Shown: one piece after another, positions 57,840 to 64,000 of the stretch | How the letters are laid out: the number at the start of each line of letters is the position of its first letter | How positions within the stretch are numbered: the first letter of the stretch is position 1 | Source: Tetrapyrgos nigripes | Lineage: Eukaryota > Basidiomycota > Agaricomycetes > Agaricales > Campanellaceae | Length of the DNA: 64,000 nt | Assembly: GCA_013368315.1 (NCBI GenBank) | Contig: JAACJM010000007.1 | Span: 558,001-622,000 of the forward strand | Direction of reading: 5' to 3' | Program-made: the position numbers and the translations under genes | The notes under the pieces: generated by a model | Databases searched by the model: none | Told to the model about the DNA's origin: nothing | The model's input: only the letters and a program-made list of their open reading frames with translations

Positions 57840-59255
57840 GTTAAGTATAGTCCTGGTATGATAACACAGTTCACATATCCCAGTACGAGCCTCAGTGAAG
57901 GTGCTGACGTAGACGAAGTTAGTCCTCGGAGTTTCGTGCTCGTCTTGGACGATGTCGAACAATCGAAGAGTTTGACGAGGTAGAGCTGGGGCCTGAGACG
58001 TTCAAGGGGGAGGTTAATGACATAGACGTAGAGGTAGATCACTGAGACCGAGCCTGACGCATCCATTCAAATAAACTCGATAGCATATCGATGGTATGGC
58101 TTTGCCCGTGCACAGTCATTGTTGAAGACCTGCATAAGCAAGCACTGGTAAACCAAGACGATCGTATTGTGTCGGTAAGTAACAATCAATGCCGATGGAA
58201 AAAGAAAGGTAAAAGAGAGAACGACAGACGAAACAAAACTTCGTAAAGCTGAGACTTGAAGAGAATGAAAGAAACCCAACGTCACGAAACAGATTAAAAG
58301 AAGGGGAAAGAAGAAGGCGAAGAAAAAATCGATGAAGTAAAACACACGATACATATCTAGAGGCTGAGGATAAAGATACCGAGGTTGATAGTGTCTGTTG
58401 TGACAAAAGTCGAAATACGTGTTTCGACACGTACACCGTGCTCTCGGTTGCAGCTGCAAATGACGACTCTGAACTCTCTCCCATCTCCATTCAATACACC
58501 TTCACTACTCTGGGTGACCTCTCTACCTTCTCAACGCGCATATTAAACTCAATAAATCGCCTCATGCCGCCCTGCCCTGGACCCGCATCAGCATATTCCT
58601 CTACTAAGTCCCCCTCAAAGGCTCACATACTCTACCCTCGGAAGCAGCGGTGTTCCAGGAGCAAAAGAAAAGGAAGTAAATTTCATCGCGAAGTGTGGGA
58701 GGTTGGTTGTTAGGAAGGTATGCAGGGGGTTGAGGGGGAGTTTCGAGTTTTGGGGTGAATGGGGCGGGAACGGGAGCCTGTTCGTGATACGGGGAGAAGT
58801 GTCAGAAGAATGTGAAGCCTCCATATAAAAACCAAAGAAAACGAAGAGTAGATTCACGGGACCAACGGACTCACCAAACCCCACCTATCTAGTATCTACT
58901 CCCTTGCCTCATACGCTACTCCGTTCCAGAATCCGAATTGAATTGAGAAGAGAGGATCGATTTGAGAGCTGGGAGACCGCCTGCACCGCCTGCACCTATG
59001 ATGGAGATGTTTTTGGATTTCATTTCTGGGGAGTTTGAATGGGTTGTTTTGGTGTCTTGCGGCCGGTACGAGTGGATTTGGGGTTCTTGCGAGTCTTCCA
59101 AGTTTGACGCGAAGGAGTCATTGGTACAGTTGGCCGGATTGAGAGGGCCATCTGAAGGTTAGAGAGGCGAAAGGAAAGACAAATGGATCAGTACTATGGG
59201 TCTAGGTCAAGTATGAGAGTGGTACTGACCTAGATGAAAGGCCATTAGTAAACTG
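57840..59255 (-). pseudogene. FMO pseudogene 2
   Basis: A second DNA copy of the FMO gene with all introns. It starts at ATG 59252 (MAFHL), keeps the spliced join to LEDSQEPQIHSY and the FAD motif IIGAGGAGGL, then hits a TAG at the EAREG motif. Exon 2 (near 58780-58640) and intron 3 (58130-58330) are recognisable with indels. Homology fades after the start of exon 3, near 57840-58080. No NADPH motif remains. Confidence 0.85.
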
Positions 59256-59349
59256 GCAGGCTGAGTCTCGCGGGTCCAAAACAGACATGAAATCCAAAAA
59301 AATCTGCATCATAAAGAATGGATGGCAAGAAGGGAGGATGATGAGAAAA

Positions 59350-59925
59350 GAGACAAGCCATTCCCGCCAGCCGTCGGTCATCGTTATCCTCAGCCTCAGC
59401 TTCGTCGCGGACGTCACCGACGATACCTGACTCTAAATGGTCTGCATTTGCTCCAGCTATTCTCGTATCAACGCCGCGCATGGCGTCAGCGTCGATGTCG
59501 GTGGAGGAATAGGTGGGCATGGAGGTGGTGATGATGGGGTCTGTTGAAGGGGGAAGTGGTGGGGATGGAGGCAGCCAGATACAGACGCTAAACCATGTCT
59601 CGTATAGAGTTAACGAGTTGCTGGAGAGGCGAGATCCGGATTGAGATTTTGCTTCCTCAAGAGGGACAAGAAAGAGGACGAGAAGCACATTGTCTATCAA
59701 CGATGTGATTTACGACATCGACGTCTATATATATCTGCCATCAACGCATCCTCATCGCCACCTCGACCAATCTGGAACTCTATCTCAACTGTATCCGTAT
59801 ATGATCGTCAGTTGTCCAACAAAAGAGACAGTGCTGGAGATGTGGAAACACAGTATATTACAAGATATGAAAGGTTTAGTATTGCACTGCGAATCAGGAT
59901 TTAGAAAATGTAGGTGAAGGGAATA
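59350..59925 (+). pseudogene. Fragment of the PHD/chromo gene
   Basis: CCTCAGCTTCGTC and GTCACCGACGATACC match exon 1 near 29775-29815. Then ATACAGACG...GAGTTGCTGGAGAGG matches exon 1 near 30530-30580, and the following 100 bases match intron 1 (about 30735-30835). So an internally deleted, DNA-level copy of the 5' end of the gene at 29671. Confidence 0.8.
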
Positions 59926-59951
59926 GTAGATCTTTTACAGTTGACCCACTA

Positions 59952-61730
59952 CTAAGTACTTTCAAACCCAAACAATCTCCTCGCATTCCCAACCAACAGC
60001 ATCTCCTTCTCTTCATCCGTAAGAAGGGGCGACGTTTCGATGTGTCCTAAATCATCGGTAAAACCAGAGTGGGCATATGGGAAGTCCTGTTGGCGTTGCC
60101 AGTGGTCAGTTATATTTGTCGGTCAACATGTGTGTTATGAAAAAATACTTACAGTACCGTAAAGCAACTGAGACTTTGGGATCCCATAACCCAAGAGACC
60201 GGCTACTTGATGAAAGTACGTCGGGCCCGCAGAGTCCCAGTAGAATCTGTATGTAGGAGAACTCGAAGGTTAGTTTCTGCAACCTCTGGTACTCGAAAGG
60301 CCTTGATAAACGCACCGAGTTTTCAGAGCTTCAAGCGTAGCATTGTAGAGGTCAGGTCTCTCCGACATCATCCGGTCAAAAATGGCGGGGAAGGCACCAC
60401 CGACTAGCAAAAGCACAATTAATATTAGTATTAGGCGCAATTCCACAGAAAGAAGGATGGTACAACGAGTAACTCACCGTGAGGTATAACATATTGTATA
60501 TTCGTGAAATTGAGAGCAGTCTGCGTCATAACCAAGTCTTCCATCGTTCTTGCCGTCTCAAAGCTATCATTAATCAGTCTTTACTTGGACCAAACCCTCG
60601 AGGTTAGACTCACTAAAACTCCACAATACCCGTCTTATACGTCGTCGGGTTCGCTTCAACCAAAACTTCCTGTGCAAGACCATGTCCGCCGCACCCACAC
60701 GACGCACCCGATACTCTCAAAAACGGTGTTGTTGGATGCACAATCACCACCTGCTTACTCCCCATATCCTCCAACGCCTTCAAAAAAGGCCTCAAAACCT
60801 CGCTTCCCAAATAATTATCATCGAAATTAGACATGAGGAAGAACCCACTCGCGCCGAGATGAGAAACCGCGTATTTAGCCTCAACGATGGCAGACGACGC
60901 GTACGGAAGGGGAAGGATGGCGTAGAATTTGAAATGAGGTGACGGAATGGAGGAGAGGGGAGATGAGGATTGGGATTGAGATCCAGGAAGAATACGGACT
61001 AAGGCAGCGAGTTGTTCGTTCATCACTCTAGCGACAGCGACTGTGAGGGTTTCGTTGCCTTGAAAGGTCGGGATATTGGCACCGGGTGTGGAGAAGGAGA
61101 AGACGGTTTGCCCGACTCCGAGGTCGTCCATGAAGTCGAGCCATTCGGTGAGGTTCCAGGTAGGGGTCGGGCTTCCGGCTGGAGAGTGTGAGGGTGTCAA
61201 AGGGAGAAAAGATGGTACAAGGATGGATTGGAGTGAGTGATTGATGAGGATCGGATTTGTGAAGGGAAAAAAAAGGAAAGGCAGATGAGTACGAGACCCA
61301 TATCGGAGAAAGGGTGAGAATACCTGTTATCGGTCCTACAGCTTCCCGATACCAGTCCGGGACGATATGATCTAGCAATACCATTCAGGACAGCAGTACC
61401 AGCAGCAAAGGCATAAGGACTCACTATGCACATCGATATGAGTACCGTTCCTAGCCCGTTGTCTAATCTCATTAGCTTGGGCATAGGTATCGACAATCGC
61501 AGTCAATGCATCGTCTAGGAAAGGTAGGACGGTGAGATCGATGTTGTCTGAATGGTGGTCAGTGAGAAACTTGAGTTCTGAAAGTAAGTAAGGACTTCAC
61601 CTTTCGCCGCATTCCGTATGATCGTTTCCTTTACATCTTCAGGGTCGAAATCGATTTCACGAGCTCCAAGAGTGGTACTCGCTCTCGTGCCCAATAGTAG
61701 CGCAGGGAGAAGGAGAGATACGAGCTTCAT
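59952..61730 (-). CDS. Secreted amidohydrolase, ACMSD-like decarboxylase family, 8 exons
   Basis: Exons: 61730-61601, 61547-61425, 61371-61324, 61178-60614, 60563-60478, 60403-60316, 60246-60153, 60086-59952; 1269 nt, 422 aa, all junctions GT-AG and in frame. A signal peptide (MKLVSLLLPALLLGTRA) starts the protein. The metal ligands of the amidohydrolase-2 family are present: HNH (His84, His86, built across exons 2 and 3), His248 in VIVHPTT and Asp379 in LLYGTDFPYA. FYWDSAGPTY is also typical. Relatives are metal-dependent decarboxylases and hydrolases of aromatic or related acids; the substrate cannot be told. Secretion is unusual for the decarboxylase branch. An in-frame upstream ATG (61748) would spoil the signal peptide, so 61730 is preferred. 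A broken copy lies at 8095-12575. Confidence 0.92.
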
Positions 61731-63100
61731 TTCGCCGGGCGATTGCACTGGTCAAAGCAGACAGGCAAGATGAAGCAGCCTGACCGGGGAAGAGTCTGCA
61801 GCCGGGCAGATCAGAAATAGGGAGTCATGGGAGAAAAAAATGTGTTCTTGTCATCAGGTCTCTTCCCTTGGAACAAATTAGATGTTCAGGAACGTTGATG
61901 GATGAGAATGACCCAGTGCGAGAATTCTCAGCCTCCGCTATGCATATGCACACAGGAGATGCTGGCAGTTGGAAGTAGACAAGGAGGAAGACGAGGATGT
62001 GGTTGGTGGTCGTGTTTTGACAAAATTCTCACAATTTGCTCCTGCTCTTCGACATCAATTCGACACCGTTCGTAACAGAGGACTCACAGTCCATACAACG
62101 TAAATGCATTCTAAAGTCATATACTAAGTTGAGTGGTATAGACCTGTACTGTACTAGCTACTTCTCGTATAAAGTCAGCCAGTCTCCAGATAGGACTCGG
62201 TCATTCAAAAGACCCTACAACGACACTCAACTAGGCAATCCGTCGTACAGGACTTTGCTACCGAAAACAAGATGCACCCACACAGCAGCACAGAGCGCAC
62301 GTTTGGTCTACTATGTCCCTATGTCCAGGAAACCGTCCTTGATCAGCCGATCACGGTGCGGATGGGGACAAGAGCGCTGTCGAACAAGAAAGGCGGGAAA
62401 AGCCTATTTTCAATCCTCCACTTATCGTCTTCGTTGCACGGGCATTGTTTGGCAACTTTGACGGACGTTGATTTACGCCGAGCCTTGCCCAGTGCCGAAG
62501 CAGCCAAAACCAAGCCAAACTAATGGGATAAGTCAGGCCAGGTCGTCCAACGCGAGAAAGACCCAACACGGCCATCACTCTGACACTCACCCCTTCAAGA
62601 CTTCACGCGTCACGCATACGACAATCGGAACCTCTTCACTTCTTCATTCACTACACAATTTATCCGTCTCTTCAGCAGCTTTTCGTCATCTTGGTCTTCC
62701 TCTCTTCCCTCCTTCTCATCATCATCAACACTGCATTCCGAGCGTTTGCATTTGCACTTTATCCCAGACTGAGGTTGCGTATAGCCATAGCTAGAAAGCA
62801 GCCCGCAGAATCATACTCTTCGTCTTCTATCTCTCCTTCCTCCATCTCCATGTCTATATTCATGTCCACCACCAGTACCTCGCCGCTTGGCAGGGTTTTT
62901 GCCGGTCTTGACAGTCTGACGCAGTGTGACTGTAAGTAGGAGCAGGCACAGAAGCAGTGAAGACGTTCTGTTTCGTTTCCTCATCGGGGATGGCATGTCG
63001 AGAACGTAACAGCCTAGGTTTGGGATGTGGATTAGGACTGGAATTGGTATTGGCATTGGAAATGTTGAGCACACGGGTCAGTGAGAACTCGGAGTTCAGA
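61731..63100. other. Intergenic, no gene supported
   Basis: Only short ORFs on both strands, none with motifs. The stretch at 62811-63074 (-) is Arg-rich, low in complexity and not convincing. Confidence 0.45.
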
Positions 63101-63399
63101 GTAACTTTCTGATTTTCACCGTATATGGATTCTCGTCAACAGTTGCAACACCTCGACCTTCAAGGTACCTAAGAACGTCTTCTTTAGCTGCCAAACAGCG
63201 ACAGCCCCGCGAGCTTTCTGTTTGAATACGTAGATAACGGGCCCCGGATATCTGCGTGGATGAGTGGAATTCCGCGGATAACAGACAGTCAGGGTACATC
63301 CCCTATACACTCCTACGTATACATAGAAGAGATTATCATCGGAATGTTGCTGACAAGAGGATGTGTATATGTACAGAGAGTACTCACCGTCAAGACACA

Positions 63400-63995
63400 A
63401 ATATGTACTCTACGGATGGCCGGACCTTCAGCCTGAGGTTGACAAAGCGCACCAATTGAGGCCAGATTTTTCTACCGAGCGCTTCAATCGCAGGTGACAG
63501 CATTATGATAAAGTCATCGGGACGAGGAATTGGAGCCTGGTTGGCGAAGAACTTAGAAGTGGATAGAGGGTATCACCGGATATCGTGAATGGCTCCTTCG
63601 TTGGATTCCTGGAAGAAGAATCCGAGACCCTCCGACATCGCTTGGACTATTACTGCACTTTTGGCTCTGGCTAGGAAAGGTTCGACGGTGTAAATGGTAC
63701 TAGCACCTGTCTTGGATTCACCATGTATATTCGATGTAGCTGTACATACGCATACAGTCAATTAAAAATGTGCCATCCAACGTTTGAAGCATGACTCACC
63801 TCGGGTTACAATCCGAGAAAAGAAAGTGGAAATGATTGGTGACTTTTTCTGAACAATTGCCGAGCCAACTACGTGCGTGGGTCTCCGCAAATGAGCGGAA
63901 CCTTTCTGGAAAGCTTGGTCCAGGCAAAGCGAGCGCTTCAGACAGTTGAAGAACGATTTGAAATCCAGAACGTCAACCGTAGATGTGCAGACCTC
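63400..63995 (-). pseudogene. Possible decayed gene, unrecognised, extends past the window
   Basis: From the right edge the minus strand is open (VDVLDFKSFFNCLKRSLCL) to a donor GTGAGT near 63800. An AG near 63740 continues in frame (TSNIHGESKTGASTIYTVEP, then ARAKSAVIVQAMSEGLGFFF) to a TGA near 63570. The same frame then reads YPLSTSKFFANQAPIPRPDD and ALGRKIWPQLVRFVNLRLK, so the TGA looks premature. No family recognised. It could instead be a spliced gene whose junctions I misread. Confidence 0.35.
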
Positions 63996-64000
63996 AACCG

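Noticed and set aside
1..64000. A biosynthetic gene cluster built from the FMO, amidohydrolase and GH39 genes
   Set aside because: No synthase or other backbone enzyme or transporter is present, and the genes are separated by repeats and pseudogenes. Shared location is better explained by duplication history.

Overview
The window looks like a repeat-rich piece of a filamentous basidiomycete genome (Agaricomycetes-like; the genus cannot be told). The reasons are short GT-AG introns of about 50-60 bp in most genes, a HET-domain gene and a NACHT (STAND) NTPase gene, a secreted GH39 glycosidase, low-complexity chromatin proteins, and a mix of Ty1/copia, Ty3/gypsy chromovirus and hAT-type elements. 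All coordinates and splice sites were read by eye; no search or alignment was run.

Layout. 1-6.9 kb: a decayed minus-strand copia element (copia-1) carrying two hAT-like MITEs with exact 8-bp target duplications. 7.0-7.9 kb: a 925-bp hAT-like MITE. 8.1-12.6 kb: a broken copy of the amidohydrolase gene found intact at 60-61.7 kb, split by a truncated plus-strand copia (copia-2). 14.0-16 kb: copia and gypsy fragments. 17-18 kb: an unrecognised small gene. 19.8-28.2 kb: a hAT-like MITE (8-bp duplication ATGTATTG) split by a nearly complete chromovirus with LTRs about 98.5% identical. The chromovirus has an extra Cys-rich, GWG-repeat ORF after pol. 28.3-28.8 kb: a solo LTR with duplication GTACC. 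29.2 kb: a tRNA-derived SINE-like insertion.

29.7-35.3 kb: a seven-exon gene for a 1504-aa PHD/chromodomain-type protein, including a 5-nt microexon. 36.2-39.4 kb: a broken HET-domain gene. 39.8-41.0 kb: a flavin monooxygenase (FMO) pseudogene. 42.4-47.2 kb: a 4.8-kb hAT-like element (duplication GAGCAGCA) packed with smaller repeats. 47.4-49.1 kb: a GH39 gene. 51.7-54.4 kb: an intact four-exon FMO gene. 55.8-57.7 kb: a C2-like/NACHT gene with a premature stop. 57.8-59.3 kb: a second FMO pseudogene. 59.35-59.9 kb: a fragment of the PHD/chromo gene. 59.95-61.7 kb: an intact eight-exon secreted amidohydrolase (422 aa). 63.1-64 kb: a possible decayed gene.

Two themes tie the window together. 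First, three resident genes (PHD/chromo, FMO, amidohydrolase) have intron-containing broken copies elsewhere in the window, so DNA-level segmental duplication and decay are active. Second, retroelement decay has a CpG signature: all seven substitutions between the chromovirus LTRs are CG versus CA/TG, and its in-frame stops are all TGA, mostly at places where arginine (CGA) would be expected. The best candidates for something undescribed are the GWG-repeat ORF in the chromovirus and the layered hAT/MITE structures. I did not see a clearly new multi-gene system.
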